From Hetaerina americana (taxonomy: Eukaryota > Arthropoda > Insecta > Odonata > Calopterygidae), in assembly GCA_022747635.1 (NCBI GenBank), contig JAKTNV010000010.1, forward strand, positions 42,081,527 through 42,145,526: a stretch of DNA of 64,000 nt, in the 5' to 3' direction. The notes beneath the pieces were generated by a model, which worked only from the letters and a program-made list of their open reading frames with translations, was not told the origin of the DNA and did no database searches. Positions 34,458-49,400 of this stretch are shown here, piece by piece; the first letter of the stretch is position 1, and every line of letters begins with the position of its first letter. A program made the translations under genes and the position numbers.

Positions 34458-37400
34458 ATGTCAGGATCTAGGATTCAAAGGTCTGATTGTTGAAATAGAA
34501 AGTTATTTAAACTTCTTTATTTCATTAGTAGTTGCTTATATTTATTCATAATTAAATCAACATTTTCCCCTTAATTTTTTAGCCCTACTTTGCATAAACC
34601 AGATAAACAATTGATTGCCACTCTCAAAATTAAAGACAGGAAATATAAAAAATGGAGCAAATATCGTGCCATCGGGATTTCAATAAGGAGATCAAAAACG
34701 CAGACGACACTAAATGACTTAGGCGATGTTAAAGATGAGGAATCAGACCTTTCTGACGACTCTGAAGGAGCCATAGGCAAAGGTTATCAAATTATACCGA
34801 GTACTACCTTGGAGGCTCGAAGAAATGTAAGTAAGGAGGAGTAAGGTCAGTTTTCCTAGGTCCTAAATTATGCATTGGTATCGCTTGTTAAGCACATACG
34901 ATGTGTGCAAATCTTCTTCCATAATAGGCTCGAGTCAGAGATCAGCAGCACCCGTTGCATAAAAGACTCACTCATCGCACACGGATTAGTTGTAGACTTT
35001 CAGAAAGAATCAAGGTTCAAGTTCCTGGTATCATAGTTCCAGCCAAAACTGATATTGATCCAGGATTTTTCAGCACGATTCAAGGCAGGCCCATCGTAAG
35101 ACAGTATAAACGCAGGGAATTTCTCAAAAGAGAAATAGAACTATTCTTTACAAGGGTGAGTTTCTGCTTTTTATGTTAGAGCTTGATCACTGTCAATGAG
35201 TCAACCAGTCAGAAAACCAAATCCATGAACTTATAGGCTAACATACTTGAAGTACATGAGAATATAAATGACCTACGAAGACAGTTACTTGGGAAACAAA
35301 AAAGGCTCAGCCAGGCAGAAAAAAGCTTTCCATTTCATGAGAAGCAATCTTGGAACTCCATATACAAAGACTTTAAAATAACAGCTGAAGTGCATGAGAG
35401 GTGAGTAGTGATATTTCAAGCACGTTGAATGGTTAAGTCAAAAGCATAATTGTGGTCAACTATATTGCCAACAATAAGTATATAGCCATATATAAACTCA
35501 GCTTCAACCCTGCTAAAAATCTCTCTTGAGGTTTCATTGTAAGATATTAACATATAAAATAATGAAGAGAAACATTTCATTTTGAAAGGGATGGTAACTT
35601 CAGTTTTTATGCCTCTTACTCTTGAATGGGAAGTAAGAGCATACGAATTGCTTTCGTATAGCTCCAAACCCAAATAATTAGTGCATGGCGGTACCTGTCT
35701 AACATATTGGCTGAAGCTAAATATTTGATATCGCATTTAGATATATATTATAAATGTTACTGACGCATCATTTACTTTGGTATTTTTTGGTAACAGCTTG
35801 AAGTAAGTTGACTTATCGTCCAAAGACTGACAGGTTGATAATTAATTTCTTTCCTCCCTTGTTGCCAAAAATTATTTAATTTCACATTGAACTGCAGTCT
35901 CAGTCAGCATTTCATCATTGATGCCTGTTGAAAATATGATTGTCTCACAGGCAACCAATTCTTCTGACTCTTGAGAGCTAATCATTTCCAATGACTATTT
36001 CCCCTGTAATCAGACAAACATCAAAAACATTCCTCTATAACATTGAAATGAAATAAGTAACTTTGTAATTCCATGCACTCTTTCTTTAGAACACGTCCTA
36101 GGTTTTAACATTGGACATCATCATCGTCGGGACCTGATCTTGATAGGACCTGATGATGACATCCAACGTCAAAACCTAGGTCATATTCTAAATAAAGTGT
36201 GTGGAATTACAAAGTCAACAATTTCATTTCAATAATTAAAGAATATGTTTGGATACCTTCACTCGTATTCACCCTATTTCTTAATTCCTAGAACCACTCT
36301 CACAACCATTAGAAAGGATTTTCCCCAAACCTCCTTTCTTTTGTCTAATATCTATAAGCCATATCAATATTACACACTCTAATGCAACAATTTCAGAGTT
36401 TAAAAATCATTTGCCTTGACTGGGATTTGAACCCAGATCCCTCAATATCCAGTCAAGTGCTTTAGCCAGTTAAGCTACCGAGGCGTCCTCTTGAACTCTG
36501 AAATTTTGGGGCTTTTAAAGGAACAAGATGTGACGAAATACCGTACATACAATGTCACAGGCATTCATAGTCATGCGCGACGCGCCACAGTCCACGAGGT
36601 TAAAGCCAACTTTAAACACTTATGGTGTTTATACTTTGACAAATTTTGAAGGAAACTGCGGGAGACGCCGCAACAGTAACTTTTAACGGAGTCATCCGCT
36701 AATGTGCATTTCAATGCAACAATTTCAGAGTGTAAAAATCATTCGCCTTCCATCCCAGTCAAGGCGAATGATTTTTAAACTCTGAAATTGTTGCATTGAA
36801 ATGCACATTAGCGGATGACTCCGTTAAAAGTTACTGTTGCGGCATCTCCCGCAGTTTCTTTGGAATTACACAATCTCTTGACCCCTCTACTTCATTTAAA
36901 TCCCACCCTTGCTACATTCTGTTGCTAAGAAGAATGAACTCCAATGTGTTGGTAAGGTAAAAATGGCTCAAACTCATTCTCCTTCCCTTCTCTCTCTTGT
37001 CTCTTCCCCCCTCCTACCTTTCATTTGCAATCCATCCCTTGCCCTTCACTAACTATATAAACCGTATCCATTTTCGTAACCTAGCAAATCAATACAAAGA
37101 AGAATTGTTTATGGTAAACATTCAGGTGAGTCAAGATTTTGCAAATATTAAAAGAGTTTGCCATTTTTTAGGCTAATAAGTATGTAGGTACTTTTTGGCA
37201 TGGGCCAATGTCATTCACTTTCTTAAATTTTCTACTCGCATAAATAGGTACAGAATAAATAAAAGATTAATCAATTTTAAAATCTTCTCCTTCATTATTA
37301 GGCAAAAGGAAACGAGAAAAAAATTATTAACTGCTCACCAGAGAAGGAAAAAGTTACAAGATAAGGTCCAAATTGTTTGCTGTAATTTATATAATTTAGA

Positions 37401-40400
37401 AGATCAATGGAGATCATTAAAAACCTATCAAGGATTCTTATATCGAATAAGTCCATTGCCATGGAGAAAAAAATATGACCGAATTCATGTTGATGAAAAC
37501 ATATTAATATTAGCTCAGCTGCCAACTGTTTGTGATCGCTATCACATCAGCTCCATTGACCCAGCTCAGCCTCTGGATGAATTGGTGCAATTTTTTTATG
37601 ATGTCACAGCAGAAGAAGAGCCTCCTGGTATATACCCTTTCTAAGTTAACCTTTATGTATATATAATGATATTTCCCATGTAGTCAATAACCAACCTGAA
37701 AAAAAATTTGTTGAAAAACAACAGGTTTTTTGATATCAGGATAATTATCCTTTTTTACTCAAGCAATACAACTCTTTGTACTTTTACATGCTACTATTAT
37801 TTTATTGCATGTTTCAAATGGCAACATGGTAGCCTATTGGTAGAGCACAGAATCTGGAACCCAGGTTCAAATCCCAGGTAATGCTTTTTGACAACCCACT
37901 CCAATATTTATTTTTAATAAAAATTATAAGTTATTCTAGTCACTAGAACTTTGTAAAAACCAAATAGTGGCATTGGAAAAGGAATTGACCCAAATGTATG
38001 ATTTTTGCCAGCCCAAGGCTTAGTTTTGGGTGACCTCTACCCTCACCTGTCAAAACCAATCTTTAGGTTGATTACTTTCAAGCCTCCCATTAATGTATGA
38101 TATAGAACCCTTCCTCCTCTCCCATCTAAATTGATCGATCCATCAAACTGCCCCAATCTACTCCCAACTCCATCCCCAATAAGCATGTAGGTTTCCTTTC
38201 AAATATTTCTGGGAATCTAGCTAATACCTTCCTTCATTAATTTATTCATATAGTCATTTATTTATTTATGGACATTTGTCTACTAGGACACAGTTTGTCA
38301 TGAAGCGCATTTCAATGTACCACTAATAAATAAAAATATCAATGAAAAGATATATTGAAACAATACCATACATATGAATTTAGTTGAACATTCGGAATTT
38401 AGAGATCATCATTATTAGAAAAATTGCTTTGAAATATTGAGAAATCAATATTCTCCAAAGACTTAGCCGTACTATAATTTCTACGTACATATTGGGTATG
38501 GTAAGTACAGGTCTGGCCTAGGAAAGGAATGCCAAAAAATGTTATCTTTTCACAGACTGAAATTTGGTACATGGGCATTTATTCTGTCCAAGAAATCAGG
38601 AGAATTGATTTTGTCAATAATATTGATGAAAGTAGAAATGTTAGAACTAATAAGGTTTAAATAGAATTTCTATGGAAGAATTATAAGATTGAAGAGGCAA
38701 AATGTAAACGTCATGCCTTACTTTAATAATTCTGAGAATGGGAGAGAGTATTTTTATTTTTTCCTTGATGGTAAGATTTAAAAAACCTTTGCAACTGGAT
38801 TGGCAAGTTGAGATGGAGAGCTGACTGCATGTGGAAAACTTAAGCAGTTATTTCATGATGTGACTAAACTGGAGAGATAGTTAAGGAGTGAGTCAGTACT
38901 TTTCAGTCCTCTTTGTTTGCATTATTTGGTTGAAGAAAATCAAACTACCACATTGCAATCTGAAGGTATTTGTTCACCTTAAATTTTCAGAACAGACCCT
39001 TTCCCATTCATTGAAGTTGAAATTTCTAGTACTGACACTATTCCACCTATATTTTATTTTTAAAATTCCGATTCAAGACATAAACATCAACTGCCTGGTT
39101 GGGGCCTCAAACAGAACTCTCAGAGGTGGTTACTTCAATATGTATTTTACTATTTTGCATTAGCAATATCTTGCAAGTAATAATAATAATAATAATAATT
39201 ATTGGACATTAAACAAAATAGTTTTGCAATAGTCTTCGTCATAGAGATACATAGTTTAGAGATTATGGTTACATAAACACATATTACAAATCAAATATTA
39301 CATATTACAGTCAAAATACATTTGGTGAGACAAATGATTGTATGTCTATCATGGACCACACAATTTTTGAATCAAAAAACTCATTTACTGAGTAGAATGC
39401 TTTTTTAGTCAGCCAGTTCCGGATAACTTTCTTAAACTTGGGCACACTCACAACTTTAGCCTCAGAGGGCAATCTATTAAACAAACGAATTTTTAGAATA
39501 TTGAAAGAATTGCTGTTCTTGGCTAATCTGCAATAGGGAATGTCTAGTGTATCGCTGTTCCTTGTATTATGAGAATGGAAGTTAGACCTTTTCTCGAAAG
39601 AGCTAAGGTTTTCCTTGACATTACATAGGCATTTATAGATATACAGACTATGCAGAGTCATGATGCCCAAATTACAGAACAGAGGTTTACAATGTTCTCT
39701 TGGGGGTGAAAAGGAAATAATTCTGACTGCCTTTTTTTGCATCTTAAATAACATATTTGTGGAAGGTGAGTGGCCCCAAAGTACAATACCATAGTCAATG
39801 TGGCAATGAAATAAAGCATAGTATACCTGAATAAGGAACTCTTTTGGAATAATATATTTGAGTTTACGTAACATATACACAGCCTTTGACAATTTTCCAA
39901 GTGTGCCCAGTATGTGAGGCTCCCAAGTCAATTTTTGGTCGAGTTCGAAACCAAGTAATTTAATGGTACTCGGGGGATTAGATATGGTACTTAGTGAGAA
40001 GACCAGGGACTGAGTTTTATCATTATTTAGAACCAGACCGTTTGCAGAAAACCAGTTTGATGCTTCTGATAAACACCAATTGGTTATAGTACTAGAATTA
40101 ACATTCTTAGACTCGTGAACAAAAGTGGTATCATCAGCATAGAGTATGGACTTGCAGGAGACATTTGACGGTAGGTCATTAATTAAAATAAGGAATAAAA
40201 GAGGGCCAAGGACTGATCCTTGAGGAACTCCATAGACTAATTTCAGGGGTGAGGAAAGATTGTTATTAGTGCAAACACATTGGGATCGATCAGTGAGATA
40301 GGACTCAAAAAATTGTAATTCAAGATCATTGAAACCATAATAATGAAGTTTTTCCAGAAGAATTGGATGAGCAACACAGTCAAATGCTTTAGAAAGGTCA

Positions 40401-43400
40401 CATGCAGTTATAACAATGGAGGATTTACTTAGAAAAGCATTTAGAATTTGATTAATTGCGGACTCGACAGCTGAAGTAGTGGAGTAGCCTTTACGAAAGC
40501 CAAATTGCGAAGGAGAGAATAAATTGTTAACTTGAAAGTGCTCATAAACCTGAACCTTAATAGCCTTTTCAAAAATTTTTCCAAATACCGGTATTAAAGA
40601 AATAGGCCTATAGTTGGACGGTAACGTTTTGTCTCCTTTTTTATGAATAGGTATCGTTTTTGATATTTTCAAAGCATCAGGAAAGATGCCCGATTGAAAG
40701 CAAGAATTTAGAATTAGCGCCAGGGGTACCTCTATGAAACCCACAAGATCTTTAATTAAGTTGACCGATAGCCCATAGACATCAGTACATCTAGAGTATT
40801 TTAAGGTTTTGATAATTTGACGGATTTCGTCTTCCGTAATCCATTTCCATTTGAAGGGAGATAATGTTGCTGGTGAATTATTAAGAAGAGGCAAGGCAGT
40901 GCTTGGAGTTGAATCAAAATTTGACACAAGGTCAGCAATTGATTCTATGAAAAACTTATTCAGGTCATCAGGCTTAAATGGAAGGTCCAGGTCGCCCCTC
41001 GAATGACCAATCTCCTTATTTATGACCTGCCAGGCTGCTTTTAAATGGTTAGTAGCATTACCTATATGACCGGAGTTAAAGCTACGTTTAGAATGTATTA
41101 TTTGATTGTTATAAAAGGATTTAAGTTGTCTCCATGTCCTTTTATCCTCATCATTGCCAGTGCGAGTGTACTTTTGACGCAGCTGGATTACATGCAATCG
41201 TAATTCAGAAAGCTCGGGAGTGAACCATTTCAGGGACTTTTTGAAACTATATGAATGATTCACAAGTCTCTTGGGGAAGCACTGTTGGAAGAAGGACAAA
41301 AAAATTTCAAAAAAGCAAGCAAAGTTGTCATTGCCATTTGCAAAGGTGAGCAGAGAATACCAGGTTATGTTTGATAGGAGTGATTTCAATTCACCAATCC
41401 CATGAAAGGTAATTGGATGGCAGAAGGTATGGGTAGTCCTACCTGTTGTGTTACTTTGGCACTTTTTGTTTGAGAATTGGAAATTAAGAGCTAGATGGTC
41501 GGATAAACCAGGGTCGATGACCCTGATACAGTACTGTTCAGTGTTTAGGCAAGTAATAACATTGTCCAGACAGGAGTCAAGTCTTGTTGGTTCCCTATTT
41601 GCACAATGTAAGTTAAATGATTGTATCAGAGAAGTGAGAGCAATAGAAGCACTGGATGAATGACGTATATCTACGTTGAAATCACCACATAAAATGATTT
41701 CGAGACCCAGCCTAGAGAACCACATAAGACTCTGCTCCAATTTATCACAGAAAATATTAATATCACCTGATGGGGATCGATATACGCACACAATAATAAC
41801 ATTATACTCCTTTATGGTAACAGCACATAATTCACAATTAACTTCACTAGAAAACTGATTTACTTCAAGCTTCTTGCACAGTAAGTTTTTCTTCACATAA
41901 ATGACAGTTCCACCATTTTTAGCCACAGTTCTAGAATAGGATGTTACCAGATTAAAGTTTTCAATGTTGAACAGAGGAATTTCCTCACTGCAAGTATGTA
42001 CTCAAAAACCTCATATTTAATTTTAATGTGTTATCTTACACTTCTGGGCACTTCATAATCTGAATTCACCATAGTACTACTAAGATCAGCACATTTTTAA
42101 TTCAGTAATGATTGTATAAATAGTAGCATTGAGTAAATGAAAAACTCCAATAGCCTTCAACAGTTCATTTTTAAAAGCAAAGCACAAATGAGATTAGCTG
42201 GCTAACACCACAAGTCAAAGGATGGAGTAAAAGGTAAAAAAGGAAAGGGAACCCTTTTTCTTCCCTTGGGGCAGGGGGTTACCATAGATGCTTTCCAGGA
42301 ATCATGTCACGACTGACTGAGGCCCTGGTATTGATTCACAAGGGTTCTATGTATTCTAAAGAATTTTTTTAAGCTTTACATAAATCTACAATGAATTTTT
42401 TCTCGGAATATTTCTTCTTATTTTTGGTGCAGACCATGTACAATCAATTAGAGGAAATAATTATGGGAGTTCCTGGAAGGAAATATTTGCTACTGATGGG
42501 GGTTTTATATGTGACAGTGGGCAAATAGAAAGATGGTGGGGGGCTATGATTCAGGCAAAAGAAATGACCATAGGGTTAAACTAATAGTTTTGCAGGAGAA
42601 ATAGTTTGACTATAGCAAACTCTTGGTTTAAATACCAAAATACATGATGTAGGTATATATGGAAAATTGAGAATAAAAAATTATAACATTGAGCAATCAG
42701 AGATATTAAAAGCAGCTGGCTGCTAGTAAGTATAATGAGAGATATTTATTGAACCAAAATATGTAATTGTTGGACTAAAACGCAGAAAATTCTTTGCATC
42801 ATTTTGACAGGTTGTCAAGATACATTTTTTTCCAATTCCCATCCTAATTGAAAACAAAGTTTAATGTTTTGTCAAAATGGGAATCATTGAGAATGGCAAG
42901 ACTACCATGCAATAAATGGTAAGAGATTTAGGACATGGGGTTTTTACTTCAAGGATCTCTAAACAAAATGATAGGTTGCCCTTCTGGTATTAAAGTTATC
43001 ATATATTGTGCTCTTAATTTCCATCTAGACATAAAGCGAGTCCCCCAGAGCATATATTGAGCCCCCCACTAAACACCTCAAATAAGATAGATGAGATTGG
43101 GAGCATAGCAAAACACAATATTCTGTTAAACCTCCTCTTACCACTGTCAACATTTTTTAATATAGTCTTCCCTGCTAATCAGTGTATAAACAATTGAATA
43201 TAGGGGATGAAATAGAGATATAAATATAGTTCATGTGCTTAAAGAAATATTGATGCTTTTCACTTTTTCCTGGGCTTCTTTTATCTTTCCCATCTTACGC
43301 AAACCAGCATCGTAATGGAATATCCATTTACCCCAACAATTTGGAGAGGGATTTACTAGGATCTTGGGGAATTTATTAGTTTTTTTCACAACTGCCCAGG

Positions 43401-46400
43401 AGAGTATCTGAGAGCAGAAATGACAGCCCATGGGCATGGGAAATCACAATAATTATTCCTTGGAGAGGAAATGCATATTGATTTGTAAAAAAGTATGGAA
43501 ATGGCTGGGAGCACAGCTTTCTTTTGGTGGCCTCACACAAGGACAAGATTGGTTTTAATCATCTATATCTTCTGTTTTAATCATTAAGAGTGATGTATCT
43601 TGCTTCTAATTTTGGATGTTCATGGTTAGTTTCACTCAGTGTGATGTAATTGGCACAATAACTTTACCCTGCTTGTTGAAATACTGTACATATTTTATGG
43701 ATAAAAGGATTCTGTCCTATCTTAAGTTGAATCATTTTCTTTTCATTTGCAGAATTGTTCTTTTCTGACCCAAAACAGTTGAAAGACTACTTTAACTATT
43801 TGGTGGAATTAAATTCAAATATTCTTTCTAATGCCATGATGTTACAAGAGGAGAACAAAGTACTTAATAAGTTCTTTAAAGATTTAAAGGTATGTGATCC
43901 TTTTCTTGCATTAAATTGTATGTTTTAGGCTTGAATAAACCTTTTTTTTTGATTAAAATGTTTATACATTATCCTATAGGGCTGTCTAAATTTTCAAAAT
44001 ATTCATGAATCATAATGCAGCTTGGATAATTCATTAATTGAGAAATCACTTCAATGGTATCAATCCCTAGCTTATAAAAATGCATCTTGATGAAGAAGAA
44101 AAACAACTAGATTTCACCAAACTTTATTATGGTATGACTGGTTTATATGTATGTGTGTATATATGTGTATATACGAGGGTCATCCGGAAAGTAGTACCCG
44201 TTCGTGAAATAAAGACACAAAAGTAAATATTAACAAACATAAAAAATTTTATTTGAAAGAGGATACTTTAAACTACTTCTCAACATAATCTCCAAGCAAA
44301 TTAAGGCATTTGTCATAACGTGTGACAAGTTTCTGTATTCCTGCTGCATAGTCCTTCGCCGCCAGCTCATTGAGATACGCGAGGGACCCATCTTGCACAA
44401 ATTTTTGCATAATGCAGATGGTGTTTAACAATTTCATGAACAATTGTTCGAGAAACATTGGGAAAATGCTCAAAGATGTCATCAATTGTGACGCGCCGAT
44501 CGTTCCTCACGAATTCGTCAACTGAGCTCACCAGTTGGTCTGTAATGACAGACGGTCTCTCCGAACGCTCATCGTCGTGTGTGTTCCCCCTCCCCATGTT
44601 GAAGTTGCGACACCACCGCCGAACAGACGACTCGTCCATTACATTGTCTCCATACACCTCCTTTAATTGGCGATGAATATCACATGGGCGAACGTTTCTT
44701 GCATTGAGGAATTTAATCACTGCCCTCACTTCACAACTGGCGGCGTTCTCAATTTTTTTAAACATTGTAAACAATCACAGAAACAACACAGGCAATGCTA
44801 GCGTCACGCAACTTGGCTCAGAGAAGGCAGACAAGCCACTGAAGCTATCTGACCTCGTCCAGCGGCTACTCGCGTCGTCAGCACTTCATGCGGCACGAAC
44901 GGGTACTACTTTCCGGATGACCCTCGTATATATATATATCTGTGTTTGTGTATATATAAATACATGGACACACACATAACCCACAAAAATTCATTCGCGG
45001 GTTACGTGATTCTTCTGATAATGGTATGTTTAGCATCCACTTTTAAAGGAAATGGAGAGCTGATAGTTTCTGTGAAATGTGATGGTATGAGTTGAGTGAA
45101 TTGCATGACGTGTAGTGGAGATTTTTCTGAAATCACAAACTCAAATCTATTTCTGTCTGGGGAAACAATGACATCCAGAAAATGCATACAATTGTTTGTT
45201 CCCTTTTGTAGATGAAATTTATGCCTTTGTACAAATGATGAAAGAATTCAGGATGGTATCTAAGATGTTTTCAATTGATACTGAAAATCTATCATCAACA
45301 TGAAACACATAATAGACATTATTGTGTGTGGTGTTCACTGAACTTGAATTGAATTGAATATCTTTTCCACCAAATTGCCCATTGCCCCAAGGTTTGTGAA
45401 GAATAGTAACAAAGGGGACCCCATTGCTAAGCATCCCATATCCTAGAAACAGTCTCTGTTAAAAATGAATTGGTTCTCCATGCACACTTTCAGGAGAGCC
45501 ATCAACTCATTCAGGAGTGTATTTTAGCAAATACACTTATCACCATTTAAGCCAGATTGGAATACTGGTGAATAAATTGGTGAAGTCGAAGGACTTTAGG
45601 GTGTGTTTTCAAGTGGCAGGTACCTTTACAGAGTCTGTTGCAAAATTCTCATGGATTGTGGACTCTGTGTTTGGGTTTGAAACTAGTGAATTCTCTGAAA
45701 ATGGTATGGCTGTGAGCCTCCTTGTTGATCCCTACACACTTTACACCACAGGTGATGTAGAGACACTTTCTGAATTTTTGGTAGTTTGTAAAACCTAGGG
45801 GCTTGTTAATTCATAGCTACTTTGTACACCTCCTTGTAGTTTACTATGCTGGAAAACAAGTTTAGAGAATTTATCGCTTATTTTTGGAGCCTTTTGGTGG
45901 GATCACTTAAGAGTTTCATCATTTGGTTATCTCCAATGAAGTGAAAGGCAGGGGAGTAAAACAGGTTACCTGTTGACACTGGCATTTTTCAATTTATATG
46001 CTGAAAAAAATTTTAAGGGTAGAATCGAATGGCCTGAAATGGTAAAAATATGGGTAACAAGATGATTAAATCAGTTAGATTTGCAGATGACCAAGCAGAG
46101 TTAGTTGGAATGGCTAGAGATAGCAGTTACTATGGAGTTCTTGACAGGAACAATGCAAGAGATATGGGATGAGGACTAATCACGAAAAAACAAAAATAAT
46201 GAGATTCTCGAGAAGTAGGAAAAATAGGTTAAGTTCTATAGTTGGAGGGAATATTCTAGAACAGGCAGAGCAGTCAATCTATTTGGGCATTATTTTAGAT
46301 GAAAATGACCATATTAATGGGGATATTAGGAGAAGTGCGGTAGTGTAAAGCATTTACCAGAAGAGAATTGATGATAATTCTGCTAAGTAAAGATGTAATG

Positions 46401-49400
46401 GATAGATTAGTGAGGACTAATGGAGATTAGTGCTTTTTGGATATGAAACCTGGATATGGAGGGAAGAGGATGAGCCGAGACTGGAAGCTTTTGAAATGTG
46501 GGCATGTTGAAGAAAGGAGGAAATTAAGTTGGATGGAAGCTAAGGAAAATGCAGAGGTTAGGGTGGGCGAGGAGAGAAAACTGGAGCGGTAAAGGCTGTG
46601 ATAGAAGGTAGAATGTTGGCCGTGTGGGGTAGATGAGGGAAGAGAATATACTTTTTTGACAGCATTAAAGGAAGCTAAAGTTATGGAGAAATGAAGAAAG
46701 AAATAATTGAGGGAAAACAAAAGTAAACTCTTGTGATAAGGAGAAATAATTTGTCACTTAGGTTAGCCAAAACTTGTAGGCAATATCTTTGGTAGGTAAA
46801 AAAATCTATAGTAGGTAGAATAACTTTGATGTTTGTATAATAGTGGTTTTGAGTCTTTAATTCATTCGTGCATTAGCCAGTTGAAATGAATTCATGGAAG
46901 ATGATATAAAATGAAACTGAGTTTGTAATAGCAGTCAGAATTTTGAAGTATGGCCAAGTATCAGGCATAGATTTTATATTTACCGAAGCATTGAAGTGCC
47001 GGGGAAAAAGTTAATTATAACTCATTTCAAAATGTATAAACTATTTTGGAAAACTTAAGTTATGGCGAATGATTGGAAGAATTCGAAATGTGTGCCGTTA
47101 CATTAAGGGAGGGAGAGTTGGATGGAATGTTGAAATTACAGAGTGTTTAGTCTTTTGGGCATACCAGGAAAGTGTTCACTAAGTTATTGATTGAAAGAGG
47201 AGGAAAGACAGTATCAATGATCAAAATCAGGGAAGGGCAATTTGGTTTCATACCAGGTGTGAATTGCAAGGACCATCAGTTTGCAATTCAGTGAGAACTA
47301 GAGAAATTTGTGGGCATGAGAAAAAGTGAATTGTGTGTGTGCCCATTTCAAAAAGGCTGGGTCAATCATGTAAATGCAAGGAAGATTTCATGAGAATATG
47401 GAGTGAATGAAGTTATAAAATGCTACAAAAGTAATGTAATAAAGTAGTATGGCAAGTATTAGACTAAACAAGACCTTGACTTGTGAAATACAGCATGTTG
47501 CAAAACAAGGTGTATTGCCATGTTTGCTGTTCACTGTCTCTGTATCTTTATTGATAAATGTGTGATGGTTGCCTGATATAATAATTGAAGATGTAAGTGC
47601 ATCCATACTTTGATAAGTCTTTTATAACATAAATTATGAAAACACTAATCCTTTGATAACGTTCTGTTTCTATTACCCTTATCACTACTGGACACATTTT
47701 GGAGCCAGTATGAAAGTAGACAGACCGTGGTTTGGTAATTTATTGTCTTATAACAGATTAATTGACATCAATGATTACCAGCATAAATGTGACATGAATA
47801 AAAAATGAAAATATGAAAACTAATTTCACAATTTTTCAGCAAATATGCCAACAGGAAATGCAGAAACTGAAGAGTGAATACAACAGTTTTGTGGAGGATT
47901 TTTCTTGGCTTGAAAAGAGAAAAAATGAACTGCATGATTTAGCAATGTAGGTAATATATAGTGCCAATGAGACATGACTTATAATTTTGGAGTAGCCAAA
48001 TGAATAAGAGTAAGTACCTAGTTTATTAAGATTAAATCATCATAAAATGTATGCTCTTATTTTGGAGTAGGAAAGAAAAGAATAACGTGACTGACATTAT
48101 ACTGAGTGATCCTCACATTGAAGCAAGAGCTCTTATTGAAGGGGCTTACAACATGTTATTAAATCCAACCAAACTTAATGTTGGATTGTCATCCATTCTA
48201 AACCACCTTTCAAATGATGTTTCCTCAGTATTATGGGAAATAAGCAACTTACCTCCACCACTGATAAAGGTAGTTTCATGGAAGTAATATTATGGTTGTC
48301 AATTGGCACCAAAGATCAGTACACTTGAAATCTTGAATTTGAGCTATTGAAAGGAGATGTTATACATTAGTTTTTTCCTTAATAGTTGAATTACATGCAC
48401 AATATAAAGAAACTGAGTGTTTATGAAAGTCACAGAATCTTTTTGGCATACATCATAACTGAAATACCTTAGTGCAGTATTAACTAACATGAATTAATTT
48501 ATTTCAGAGATTAATTTTGAAGAAAGAAGAAGAATTATATAAATCTGAGGTGGCTGATAATTATTATAGAAAGATAAAAAGATATGAGAAACAAGTAAAA
48601 GATATTTTCTTCCGAAGAATAATCCCCAAGGTAGGCAATGCATTTTGTCACCTAGTTCATGAAGAAACGTACTAGACCAATCTGAAGTTTTGTCTTACCT
48701 CTTAGCATAATAAAACCGAAAATGAAATTAAATTCATCCTTATAAAATCACTAATTCTGTAGATTATGGAAAATAATCTGAGCTTTCAATAAAACAGAGA
48801 CAGTATGAATAAAAAGAAAATATGAGAGTAGGTACCTATATTGAGGGAAGGGTAATACAGTTTCTTCCTATGGCCCCCTTCCTATTTAATCATGTGTGCA
48901 AATACATTCATTAGAAAGAGAAATTCATATTTTTCATTCAGAGATGCAATAATTGAATTGACTCAAATGGAAACAGAGTAAAGGTGAACATGTGGCTTTA
49001 GAGGGATTTACAATATTTATACCCTTCAAGTTATTCTCTTTCAAGGCAGATACATTCAAGAAAATCCTCATTTTAGGTTGCTGAAGGAAATTTACTCCAT
49101 TACCTATTTATTGCATACAGCCCAATCCTCACACAATCTATTTCCTCCATCACATTCACAAACTATTTCATATATACTCATCTGCTCCTGAGACTTCAAA
49201 TAATCCTTCCGTAGATAGTCTCTTCAACCAAATGCAATTCTGACATTCTTCCGAGGCCCCTTTCTCTGAAACCATTACTATATTCTCATTTATCCATTTG
49301 ATGGTTCAATTCCAATTCATATTTTCAAAGGCTAAAGTACCATAGTACTTCTTACATGCTTGTCCATAAGTACCTGATCATTGATGATCTACATTCTTTG

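Noticed and set aside
36412..36488. tRNA gene on the minus strand
   Set aside because: The T-arm and boxes are good, but the acceptor stem pairs poorly and the sequence is part of a repeat family with a second diverged copy at 58.5 kb, so it is a tRNA-like repeat module.
37083..37128. Extra exon of the CFAP100-like gene (AG at its left, gtgagt at its right)
   Set aside because: Including it shifts the frame and puts a stop in the next exon; joining 35400 directly to 37302 keeps the frame and the coiled coil.
44704..44979. Plus-strand ORF, 91 aa
   Set aside because: Antisense to the DNA-binding ORF of the mariner-type element and its terminal repeat.
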